Positions 7,925-15,465 of a stretch of 64,000 bases of DNA are shown piece by piece. Under the pieces are notes generated by a model, which saw only the letters and a list, made by a program, of their open reading frames with translations, was not told where the DNA came from and did no database searches. Origin of the DNA: Natrinema pallidum DSM 3751 (GTDB lineage: Archaea; Halobacteriota; Halobacteria; Halobacteriales; Natrialbaceae); assembly GCF_000337615.1 (NCBI RefSeq), contig NZ_AOII01000042.1, positions 18,625-82,624 on the forward strand, written 5' to 3'. Numbering within the stretch: the first letter of the stretch is position 1; each line of letters opens with the position of its first letter. Made by a program: the position numbers and the translations under genes.

Positions 7925-8752
7925 ATGGAGAACATGGAACGGACGGACGAAACGGACGCACTCGACCGCCGACAGTATCTGAAACTGTCGGGTACTGCGG
8001 GCATCGCTGTCACTGGACTCGCCGGCTGTCTCGAGAGCAGCGGCAGCGACTCCCCGGACCCCGACGACGAGAACGTGATCGTCCCGGGAACGGCCGCCGG
8101 CTTCCCGCCGTTCGAGATGAAACGGGGGAGCGATCTGGTCGGGTTCGACATCGACCTGCTCGAGGCCATCGTCGGCGAGACCGAGTACGAACTGGCCGAG
8201 TGGAAAGACCAGGGGTTCGACGGGCTCCCGCCAGCCCTCAAGGACGGCAAGATCGACGTCATTGCCGCGGCAATGACGATCAACGAGAAGCGCCAGGAGT
8301 CCTTCGACTTCACCGACCCGTACCACAGCGCCGACCAGGCGATCCTCGTCCAGTCCGGCGGCGACTTTCAACCCGAGTCGCTCGCGGACCTCGAGGGAAC
8401 GACCGTCGGTGCCCAGAGCGGAACGACCGGCGCGGTGCTCGTCAAGGACGACCTGATCGCAGCCGGCCTGATCGCCGAGAGCGACTTCAACTCCTACGAC
8501 AACTACGTGTTGGCGACGGAGGAACTCGAATCCGGAACGATCGACGCCGTCGTGCTCGACGATCCGGTCGCAGAGACGTTCGCGTCCGAGCGCGACGTCG
8601 AAGTCGCGTTCGTCCAGGAGACCGGCGAGGAGTTCGGCTTCGCCGTCCGGCCGGACGACGACGACCTGCTCGAGGCGCTCAACGAAGGGCTGGCTGCGGT
8701 CCGCGAGAGCGGCAAGTACGACGAAATCTCCGAAGAGTGGTTCAGCGGCTAA
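7925..8752 (+). CDS. Amino-acid ABC transporter substrate-binding lipoprotein
   Basis: This is a family 3 solute-binding protein of about 275 residues. A Tat-type signal (DRRQYLKLSG) is followed by the lipobox LAGC at Cys35, so it is anchored outside the membrane by lipid. The body contains typical features: FPPFEM near the N-terminus, GFDIDLLEAI, and an ISEEWF C-terminus. It opens a four-gene set with two permeases and one ATPase. ATG at 7925 is used; GTG at 7916 is in frame, and a TATA-like CTTAACAC near 7889 allows either. Polar or basic amino acids are likely ligands, by family only. Confidence 0.88.
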   Translation: MENMERTDETDALDRRQYLKLSGTAGIAVTGLAGCLESSGSDSPDPDDENVIVPGTAAGFPPFEMKRGSDLVGFDIDLLEAIVGETEYELAEWKDQGFDGLPPALKDGKIDVIAAAMTINEKRQESFDFTDPYHSADQAILVQSGGDFQPESLADLEGTTVGAQSGTTGAVLVKDDLIAAGLIAESDFNSYDNYVLATEELESGTIDAVVLDDPVAETFASERDVEVAFVQETGEEFGFAVRPDDDDLLEALNEGLAAVRESGKYDEISEEWFSG

Positions 8753-8766
8753 CCGAGAGATCATAG

Positions 8767-9630
8767 ATGGACCTCACGCTCTGGCTGGGACAGTCCCTGG
8801 CAGCGCTTGCACACCGCCCGGACGGAGTCCTCGCCGTCGCGGAGACGGTCCCGGCGCTGGTCGATCCGGTCGCAGCGGGGCCGCTCCAGGCCGGTGATTG
8901 GGAGTTCGTTGCGGCGAATGCTGACTACCTGCTCGGGGGGACGGTATTGACCGTTCTCCTCACAGTGACCAGCCTCGTGCTCGGCTTCCTGCTCGGCTTT
9001 CCTGCGGGTGCGATCGAGGTGTACGGCGACGGTGTCCTGCGGACGCTCGTCCGCAAGTTCGGCGTGGTACTGCGCGGAACGCCGATCATCGTCATCATGA
9101 TCTTTACCTACTACGTGTTGCCCATCGAGATTCCGATCAACGCGATCGTCGCGGTCCTGACGGCCGTCGACGCCGCACTCGGGCCGACGCCGTTTACCGT
9201 GCCGACGAGCGTGCCGGATACCTTCATGGCGGCGACGCTCGCGCTCGGCTTCCGGAGCGCGGCCTACCAGTCACAGATCTTCCGCGGCGCTTTGGAGAGC
9301 ATCGACGAGGGCCAACTGGCCGCGGCCAGATCGATCGGGATGAGCCGCTTGGAAGGAATCCGACACGTGGTCGTTCCCCAGGCGCTCCGCCGGAGCGTTC
9401 CCGGGTTCCAAAACGAGTTCACGATCGTACTCAAGGACACCTCGATCGCGTTCGCGATCGGCCTCGCCGAACTGCTCAAGCGCAGCCACGATCTGTTCCT
9501 CCAGCAGACCACCGCAGTCCTCGAAATCGTCCTCTTTATGAGTCTGATCTACTTCGTCCTGACGTTCGCCGTTAATCGGACGCTCGACTACGGAAGCAAC
9601 TACTTCGCAATTCCAGGTGACTCGTCGTGA
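8767..9630 (+). CDS. Amino-acid ABC transporter permease 1
   Basis: This is a 287-residue HisM/GlnP-type permease. It has an N-terminal region of about 60 residues, five or six membrane segments and the cytoplasmic EAA-type loop (SIGMSRLEGIRHVVVPQALR) near residue 185 that docks to the ATPase. The start lies 14 bases after the binding-protein stop, and its stop overlaps the GTG start of the ATPase by four bases (GTGA). With the second permease downstream it would form a heterodimeric channel. Confidence 0.9.
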   Translation: MDLTLWLGQSLAALAHRPDGVLAVAETVPALVDPVAAGPLQAGDWEFVAANADYLLGGTVLTVLLTVTSLVLGFLLGFPAGAIEVYGDGVLRTLVRKFGVVLRGTPIIVIMIFTYYVLPIEIPINAIVAVLTAVDAALGPTPFTVPTSVPDTFMAATLALGFRSAAYQSQIFRGALESIDEGQLAAARSIGMSRLEGIRHVVVPQALRRSVPGFQNEFTIVLKDTSIAFAIGLAELLKRSHDLFLQQTTAVLEIVLFMSLIYFVLTFAVNRTLDYGSNYFAIPGDSS

Positions 9631-10472
9631 CAGTTCCTCGGACGAACGACGGTGACGGACGCACAGCAGACGAACAACGTGGCGACGGCGACGAGCGGAC
9701 CGCTTCGCCGTCGTCCGCGACCGCGGCGACGGACCCGCTCTTGCGGATCGAGAACCTCCATAAGTCCTACGGGGCCGAGGAGGTCCTGCGGGGCGTTTCC
9801 CTCGAGATCGACCGCGGCGACGTCGAGGTGCTTGTCGGCCCGAGCGGGAGCGGCAAGTCGACGTTGCTGCAGTGTCTCAATCGCCTGACCGAGATCGACA
9901 GCGGCCATATCTATCTCGGCGACACCGAGGTGACGGCGTCGGAGACCGACCCGAACGAAATCCGCCAGCAGATCGGGATGGTCTTCCAGGATATCAACCT
10001 GTTTGCCCACCTCACCGCCCGCAAAAACATTACCCTCGGCCTCCGGAAAGTCCGGGGGATGAGCGCGGAAGCGGCCCGCGAGCGGGCCGATTCCGAACTG
10101 GACCGCGTCGGTCTCGCGGACCAGGCTGACTCGTACCCGGCACAGCTTTCGGGCGGGCAGAAACAGCGCGTCGGGATCGCCCGTGCACTGGCGATGGACC
10201 CCGAGGTAATGCTGTTCGACGAGCCCACGAGCGCGCTCGACCCCGAACTGAGCAACGAGGTGCTCGCGGTGATGGACGAACTCGTCGACGAGGGGATGAC
10301 GATGGTCGTCGTTACCCACGAAATGCGCTTCGCCCGCGGCGCGGCCAGCGGTATCACGTTCCTCGCCGACGGGCAGATCGTCGAGCGGGGGCCGCCCGAC
10401 CGACTGTTCGAGAACCCCTCCCACGAGCGGACCGCGCAGTTCTTCGAGAACATCAGCCACGACCATGACTGA
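9627..10472 (+). CDS. Amino-acid ABC transporter ATP-binding protein
   Basis: The ATPase subunit (281 residues) has Walker A GPSGSGKST at 71-79, the signature LSGGQKQR at about 174, Walker B VMLFDEP and the switch histidine in VVVTHEM. It closely follows the GlnQ/HisP pattern. About 35 N-terminal residues are acidic and low in complexity before the conserved start LLRIENLHKSYG, so a later start is conceivable, although the GTGA overlap with the upstream permease favours 9627. It overlaps the next permease by eight bases, marking one operon. Confidence 0.93.
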   Translation: MTVPRTNDGDGRTADEQRGDGDERTASPSSATAATDPLLRIENLHKSYGAEEVLRGVSLEIDRGDVEVLVGPSGSGKSTLLQCLNRLTEIDSGHIYLGDTEVTASETDPNEIRQQIGMVFQDINLFAHLTARKNITLGLRKVRGMSAEAARERADSELDRVGLADQADSYPAQLSGGQKQRVGIARALAMDPEVMLFDEPTSALDPELSNEVLAVMDELVDEGMTMVVVTHEMRFARGAASGITFLADGQIVERGPPDRLFENPSHERTAQFFENISHDHD

Positions 10473-11514
10473 GGGGACCGACGTCACGACCGCGACCGAG
10501 CGGGACCCGGTGGCCGGAACGGAGCCGCGACCGACCGCCCGTGACCGACTCCGCAGTTCGTTCGATCGCGCCGGGCACCTGCTCGCCGTGCTCGCCGGAC
10601 TCGTCTTCTGGGGCTGGCTGCTGACGCGCTGGCTCTACGACTGGGTGCTCGCGCGCGTGGGCATCGGCCCGGGTGCCGGCGAGGCCTTCCTCTCGCCGGC
10701 CCCGCTCGAGGCGTTGGCCGCGTCGCTTTCGTCCGCTGCCGGGTCGTTCGGCCCACTCGGCGTCCCGGTCGGCTGGCTCGCGTCCGCGGCCGATGCGGCG
10801 GCGCTCGGCGTCGACATCGGCCCGGCGCTGGCGACCGGCGCTTGGTACACGATCGTCCTAACGCTGAGCAGCCTCACGCTCGGGTTCTGTATCGCAGTTC
10901 CCCTCGCGATCCTGCGGGTCTACGGCGGCCCGATGCGGTGGCTCGCGCTCGCGTACACGGAACTGATTCGCGGGACGCCGCTGCTCGCGCAACTGTTCGT
11001 TCTCTACTACGGGCTGCCGTTGTCGGCCTGGCTCAACGACTTCTCCGTCGTCGGACGCGGGTTCGTCCCGGGGTACGCGTTCTGGATCGCCATCCTCGGG
11101 TTCACGATCAACGGCTCGGCCTACCAGGCCGAGTACATTCGCGGCGCGCTCGAGACCGTCGACGAGGGGCAGCTGACGGCTGCGCGCGCGCTCGGCCTGT
11201 CGAAATTCGAGGGTATCCGCCACGTCGTCCTGCCGCAGACGCTCCGATACGCGATTCCGGCCTGGACGAACGAACTCGTCTACCTCATCAAGTACTCCTC
11301 GCTGGCGGGCTTCATCACGGTGCCCGAACTGTACTATCGCGCCAACGACATCGCCTCTTCCACCCTCGAGTACACGTCGATCTTCGGGCTGCTCGCGATC
11401 GTCTATCTCGGTCTGGTGCTGTCGGCGACGAACGTCATGGGCTGCGTGGAACGTCGCGTCGCAGTCCCGGGACTCGGCGGTGCCGAGGGTCGCCAACAGG
11501 AGCCAAACGAGTAG
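10465..11514 (+). CDS. Amino-acid ABC transporter permease 2
   Basis: This is a second HisQ/GlnP-type permease of 349 residues, longer than permease 1 because of an N-terminal extension and extra periplasmic segment (about residues 60-115). The EAA-type loop (ALGLSKFEGIRHVVLPQTLR) lies near residue 245. It is the last gene of the importer operon and begins inside the end of the ATPase gene. The pairing of two different permeases with one ATPase and one binding protein is the classical His/Gln importer design. Confidence 0.9.
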   Translation: MTEGTDVTTATERDPVAGTEPRPTARDRLRSSFDRAGHLLAVLAGLVFWGWLLTRWLYDWVLARVGIGPGAGEAFLSPAPLEALAASLSSAAGSFGPLGVPVGWLASAADAAALGVDIGPALATGAWYTIVLTLSSLTLGFCIAVPLAILRVYGGPMRWLALAYTELIRGTPLLAQLFVLYYGLPLSAWLNDFSVVGRGFVPGYAFWIAILGFTINGSAYQAEYIRGALETVDEGQLTAARALGLSKFEGIRHVVLPQTLRYAIPAWTNELVYLIKYSSLAGFITVPELYYRANDIASSTLEYTSIFGLLAIVYLGLVLSATNVMGCVERRVAVPGLGGAEGRQQEPNE

Positions 11515-11612
11515 CGACTTCGCTATCGGTCCGCCGCTCGAGTCGGCCCCGTTTACCCACGCCACGAACCGACGCGTGACTCCGACGCGAGAACGCCTGC
11601 GAACGCGGCGAC

Positions 11613-12044
11613 TTACTCGACCGGCTCGGCATCGGCCGCGGCGTGCTCGAGAAAGAACGCCCTGTGTTTGTACAGAATCCATAGGCCGGTCAGCCAGAGT
11701 GTTGCGGCAGCCACGACACTTAGTAGCAGATCGACATCGTCTTGGACAGTCCCCGAGTCGAGAACCTCAAAAAATCCCAATGTAATGTGCAAGCTCCACC
11801 CGAGGACTCCCCCGGCGAGACCGATCGGTCGGCCAGTGATGAGCGTCCAGCCGAGACCGATTGCACACACACCGACGACGATTGCTGGCCAGATCCCGAG
11901 GAGGTTATCCCCACTAATGCTTTGACTACCGATCCGAATTCCGTTGATGAGGACTAGCCATCCCAGTATTCCGACGCTGAGCGGTGCTGTATTTGTATTC
12001 GGCTCGAGCAGACCGCTTCGCGTCGTGGGTCTCGCCAGTACCAT
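11613..12044 (-). CDS. Four-helix membrane protein, unknown
   Basis: The 143-residue protein from ATG 12044 has four hydrophobic segments (about residues 20-40, 48-65, 72-92 and 103-125) and a short charged C-terminus. The coding sequence is noticeably less GC-rich than its neighbours, which may indicate recent acquisition. A GTG two codons upstream (12050) is an alternative start. It is convergent with the ABC importer operon. No family was recognised. Confidence 0.55.
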   Translation of the reverse strand: MVLARPTTRSGLLEPNTNTAPLSVGILGWLVLINGIRIGSQSISGDNLLGIWPAIVVGVCAIGLGWTLITGRPIGLAGGVLGWSLHITLGFFEVLDSGTVQDDVDLLLSVVAAATLWLTGLWILYKHRAFFLEHAAADAEPVE

Positions 12045-12201
12045 CGTCACTACGTGTCTGCTGTCGTAGATGCACGCTCCGGAGACATATCGTCTATCTC
12101 ATTTAAAAAAGTAGTCAACTGCGTGGACTGCGGTCGATGAGCCGCCGCCGTTCTCGAGGGCACTCCCGCCGGACACCTCTCACTCGAACCGGTTCGAGCG
12201 G

Positions 12202-12924
12202 TCAGTTCGTCGTCGATTTCGAGTTATCGCCGTTATCCGGCGGCGGCTCCGCACCCTCGATCGCTTCGGCTGCGTCGGTGTTTTTCTCCACTTCGACGTG
12301 CCAGCGGTCGATCTCGTCCTCGTACTCGGCGAGGCGGTCGGAGACCGCCTCTTTCAGTTCGTCGTCGTTGACGTTGACCTCGAAGACGAACTGCTCGCCG
12401 TTGCCGCCGTTGCGCGTCGACTGCTGGACGTTGGCACTGACGAGTTCGTTGTCGAAGTAGTAGGGCGCGAGTTGGGTCATCACGTTCTGATAGACCGTGT
12501 CCTCGACGCGGCGCAATGCCTTCCGGCTCGCCGAATCGGCTGCCCGTGCGACGTAATCGACTGATTCCTTCCAGTTGTCGACCGCGGCCCCGGCGTCGTC
12601 CTCCTCGAGTTGCTCGTAGGACTCCGAGAGTTTCTCTCCGGCGGTCTTGATGTCCTCGTCCGGCTCTTTTCCGGCTTTCTCGCCTTTTCCTTCTTCGACG
12701 CTGGCCTGATCCGCGGTTTTTTCGCTGACGTCGGAGTCGAGGGTTTCGTGGGCTTTGGGACGCCACTCTTCCCACTCCTCGAAGGCGCGCGCGAAGCGCG
12801 AACCGGTCTCTCCGTCAGGATCGTCGACGTCGACGTCTCGAAGCGCGCGCGTGATGCGCTCGCCGTGTTCGACGATGTCGCCCCAGTCACCGCGAACTTT
12901 GAACCCCGAGATGCTCTCTTCCAT
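12202..12924 (-). CDS. Haloarchaeal DUF5828-type protein
   Basis: This is a soluble acidic protein of 240 residues starting MEESISGFKVRGDWGDIVEH, which I associate with the haloarchaeal DUF5828 family. Residues about 60-110 are a charged, low-complexity segment; residues 110-200 are helical and contain the only strongly patterned region, a YQNVMTQLAPYYFDN stretch. The ATG at 12924 is chosen because TTATACC lies about 26-33 bases upstream on the minus strand; the frame continues to 13032 without support. No function is known. Confidence 0.65.
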   Translation of the reverse strand: MEESISGFKVRGDWGDIVEHGERITRALRDVDVDDPDGETGSRFARAFEEWEEWRPKAHETLDSDVSEKTADQASVEEGKGEKAGKEPDEDIKTAGEKLSESYEQLEEDDAGAAVDNWKESVDYVARAADSASRKALRRVEDTVYQNVMTQLAPYYFDNELVSANVQQSTRNGGNGEQFVFEVNVNDDELKEAVSDRLAEYEDEIDRWHVEVEKNTDAAEAIEGAEPPPDNGDNSKSTTN

Positions 12925-13053
12925 TCGGCTGGGCGAGTGGTAGCGTGCGGATAGGTATAAACTTCTCCCGTCGACCGCTTGGACGGCGGTGGTCTGCAGG
13001 GAGCTACCGCTCCCCGTCCGTTCCCTTGCCACCCAGCTGCTGGCCGCCGGTCA

Positions 13054-13776
13054 TCATCTGGTCCGGCCGCCGCTTGGCTGCTGTGTTCCCATCGCCTGCC
13101 CACTCATCTGTTGGCCGCCCATCTGCTGGCCCCCCATCTGCTGGCCGCCTTCGACCGTCTCGAGTAGCGTCAGACAGGAGTCTATCGTCCGATCGATCAC
13201 GGTAATCGTCTCGGCAACGTGGGGGTGTTGCTGGAACTGCCGGAGTTCCGGCAGGCCCTCCTCGGCGATCCGGACGAACGTGTCCGCGACCTCCGGGCCA
13301 AACATCGAGTCGCGCGCGATCAGTTTCTCGTTGAACTCGGCCAACTCCGCGATGTCACGACAGATCGCCGCGCACGTCGCGAGCTGTGGTCCCTCCGACG
13401 CGCACATCTTCGCACACCAGTCGGCGACGTGTGAGAGTTCGGTGAAGTCCTCGAGCGCGATCCGAAGCTCGTTGGTGAGGTGGTTCTCGAACGACTGCCC
13501 GCTCTGGATCTCCTGTCCCGCCATCGGTTGCTGTCCGCTACTCATCGACTGCGGCTGTTGGCCGCCGCTCATCGACTGCGGCTGTTGGCCGCTGCTCATC
13601 GATTGCGGTTGTTGGCCGCCGGCCATTGATCGCTGTCCGCTCCTCATTGGCTGCTGGCCACTGTTCGTTCCTTGCGGCGCTCCTTGGCTGCCGCTCATCG
13701 TCCGCTCGCTGGGCATTCGTGTCGGCTGCTGTTCGGTCCGCCCTCGCCGTTGCTGTTGCTCGTACTGGTGTCCCAT
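13054..13776 (-). CDS. Five-cysteine helical protein with Gln/Met/Ser/Gly repeat tails (Csp/DUF326-like)
   Basis: The 240 residues divide into a disordered N-terminus (1-95) with three tandem copies of the nine-residue unit GGQQPQSMS, a helical core (96-210) and a C-terminal GGQQM repeat. The core has C121-x3-C125, C135-x3-C139 and C201 plus His116, His184 and His186. Paired CxxxC motifs on helices are the hallmark of four-helix copper-storage (Csp) and DUF326 proteins, so cuprous ion binding is plausible but inferred. The methionine-rich tails could add further weak Cu(I) sites. The gene is monocistronic, with TTTAATC about 55 bases upstream of the ATG. Confidence 0.6.
   Translation of the reverse strand: MGHQYEQQQRRGRTEQQPTRMPSERTMSGSQGAPQGTNSGQQPMRSGQRSMAGGQQPQSMSSGQQPQSMSGGQQPQSMSSGQQPMAGQEIQSGQSFENHLTNELRIALEDFTELSHVADWCAKMCASEGPQLATCAAICRDIAELAEFNEKLIARDSMFGPEVADTFVRIAEEGLPELRQFQQHPHVAETITVIDRTIDSCLTLLETVEGGQQMGGQQMGGQQMSGQAMGTQQPSGGRTR
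13106..13150. repeat. Three 15-bp repeats encoding GGQQM
   Basis: The unit ATCTGYTGGCCSCCC is repeated at 13106-13120, 13121-13135 and 13136-13150 and encodes the C-terminal GGQQM blocks of the five-cysteine protein on the minus strand. Confidence 0.85.
13541..13621. repeat. Three 27-bp repeats encoding the GGQQPQSMS unit
   Basis: Units starting CTCATCGACTGCGGCTGTTG occur at 13541-13567 and 13568-13594, with a third, slightly diverged copy at 13595-13621. Degenerate copies flank them on both sides. All are in frame and encode the N-terminal low-complexity tail of the five-cysteine protein. Confidence 0.85.
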
Positions 13777-13856
13777 CGTTGTTCAGCGCCCGTGATGAGG
13801 CATCGAGCGCTACACGGATGGGTTGATTAAACCGGACGCACCGTTACGACCGTTTC

Positions 13857-13876
13857 CGGCGGCAAACCGCCGTTTT
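13857..13876. other. GC hairpin with T-run between divergent genes
   Basis: CGGCGG-CAAA-CCGCCG followed by TTTT is a perfect six-pair hairpin with a T-run on the plus strand. It resembles an intrinsic terminator, but no plus-strand gene ends just upstream. It lies 175 bases before upp and 80 bases before the divergent repeat-tail gene, so it may mark the end of a small transcript or be a regulatory structure. Confidence 0.4.
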
Positions 13877-14050
13877 CACCTCGTGACGACGACACGCGAA
13901 CTCGGACCGCCGGTCCACGCTCGACCCAGTAATCACGGATTAGCTCTTTCAAGGTGGTGTTTCCTGCGCTACCGCTGATTCGGATCGCGAGCTGACAGAC
14001 GGTCGCCGGTGATCGACACTGTGAACTACCCGGCGAGTGGCTGTACGGGT

Positions 14051-14728
14051 ATGCCGATCGAAAACCGGGACAATGCCTATCTCATTACGCATGGACTGGC
14101 GAAGGACACGCTCTCGCACCTGCGCGACGTCGAGACCGAGCAGGTCAGCTTCCGGAAGGGGCTGGTCAAACTCGGCCGGATCTGTGGTTACGAGATCATC
14201 GACGGTCGAATGGAGACCGAGTACGTCGAGATCGAGACGCCCCTGGAGCAGACGATGGGCGAGCGCGTCCGCGGGCTCGACGATGTCGTCATCATCAACG
14301 TCTTGCGTGCGGCAACACCGTTCGTCGAGGGACTGCTAAAGGCCTTCCCGCGGGCACGACAGGGCGTCATCAGCGCGAGCCGCGACGAGGAAGCCGGCCG
14401 CGCGGAGGACGGTTCCTTCCCGATCTCGGTCGACTACGTGAAACTGCCCGAAATTCACGAGGAAGACACCGTCATCATCGCCGATCCGATGCTCGCGACG
14501 GGAAGTACGATGTGTACCGTCCTCGAGCACGTCGTCGAGAACGCGGTCCAACCGGAGAACCTGATCGTCCTCTCTGCGGTCTCGGCACCGGAGGGGCTGC
14601 TTCGGGTCAACGACGAGTTCGACGAGGCCGACCTGCTGACGGTGTCGATCGACGACCGCCTCGACGACGATGGGTTCATCATCCCCGGTCTCGGCGACGC
14701 CGGTGACCGCGCGTTCCGAACGACCTGA
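14051..14728 (+). CDS. upp: Uracil phosphoribosyltransferase
   Basis: This is the salvage enzyme that converts uracil and PRPP to UMP. The 225-residue protein from ATG 14051 ([15 protein letters not shown]) carries the PRPP-binding loop [14 protein letters not shown] near residue 140 and the C-terminal uracil-binding region ending PGLGDAGDR. The frame is open 14 codons further upstream to a GTG, but the family starts at MPIE. It is transcribed alone. The prs gene that makes its PRPP substrate lies 27 kb away in this window. Confidence 0.93.
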   Translation: MPIENRDNAYLITHGLAKDTLSHLRDVETEQVSFRKGLVKLGRICGYEIIDGRMETEYVEIETPLEQTMGERVRGLDDVVIINVLRAATPFVEGLLKAFPRARQGVISASRDEEAGRAEDGSFPISVDYVKLPEIHEEDTVIIADPMLATGSTMCTVLEHVVENAVQPENLIVLSAVSAPEGLLRVNDEFDEADLLTVSIDDRLDDDGFIIPGLGDAGDRAFRTT

Positions 14729-14802
14729 GCGCTCGACCGCCGACTGTCACCGAGCGAACGGGTGGCGACGGACTTTTGCGGGTCCCCCGAACCGGGCCTC
14801 CT

Positions 14803-15150
14803 ATGGAGTACGTCGTCGTCGATCTCGACGACCTCGAGCGAGTCGCCGAACGACCCTGCGCGGCCTCCGCCGACTGAGCGAGGCGGCGGGGTTGAACAAC
14901 CTCGCGATCAATCGGTTCGACACGGAGCCGGGCGAACAGCTGCCGCTGGCCTCCTACGGCCACGAAACGCAGGAGGAGGTGTTTCTCGTCCTCTCGGGAA
15001 CGCTTCACGTCGAGACACCGGGGAGAGGATTCGTCGTCTCCGAGGACTCGATGTTCGCGGTCCAGCCGGACTCGCTACACCGAGCGTACAACCCCGGCGA
15101 CGCCGAGGGAGCGGTCGGTCGCACCGCTACGACGCGTCCGTCTCGACGGT
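14803..15150 (+). pseudogene. Decayed cupin-domain gene
   Basis: An ATG at 14803 opens MEYVVVDLDDLERVAE, typical of small haloarchaeal cupins, but the frame stops after 24 codons. The rest of the cupin (LRRLSEAAGLNNLAINRF, then the metal-site region with HETQEEVFLVLSGTLHVETP) is read in another frame from about 14860 on. A net two-base gain or one-base loss near 14850-14862 explains the shift. Near 15110 the end of the cupin is lost as well: the text jumps from the GDAEGAV region to HRYDA in a third frame. Both lesions together indicate a pseudogene rather than one sequencing error. Confidence 0.75.
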
Positions 15151-15333
15151 ATCGATTCCCAGCACGGCGTTGACCGGACACCGCTGGATGACCGCCGTTG
15201 CGAGGAGATCGCTTCCGGCGATGAACGCCAGCGTGCCGAGCGTGTGCTTCCGGTGTCGGTAGCCCAGCGAGAGCAGTATCGCTGCGAGGACGACCCGCCC
15301 GATGCGGTCGGCCCCGCCGACGTTTCTGTCCAT
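15127..15333 (-). CDS. DUF2892 (YgaP-type) small membrane protein
   Basis: The 68-residue protein begins MDRNVGGADRIGR and ends with RCPVNAVLGIDT, matching both conserved ends of DUF2892: the N-terminal N-(V/I)-G-x-x-D-R motif and the C-terminal C-P-x-x-x-x-L-G-I motif, with two membrane helices between. In bacteria the domain is the membrane part of the rhodanese YgaP; here it stands alone. It overlaps the decayed 3' end of the cupin on the opposite strand. The function is unknown. Confidence 0.85.
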   Translation of the reverse strand: MDRNVGGADRIGRVVLAAILLSLGYRHRKHTLGTLAFIAGSDLLATAVIQRCPVNAVLGIDTVETDAS

Positions 15334-15465
15334 GTCGAACCGACGAACGGGAGCGTACGTATAGCTGCTCCTTCTCCCCCCACGTTTCCAGTCGAACCCC
15401 GTTCCCGTCGGCGGAATTCGTCTCGGTCGGATCCGGACGAAGCGGGCGTTCGAGCGCTCCTCGCG

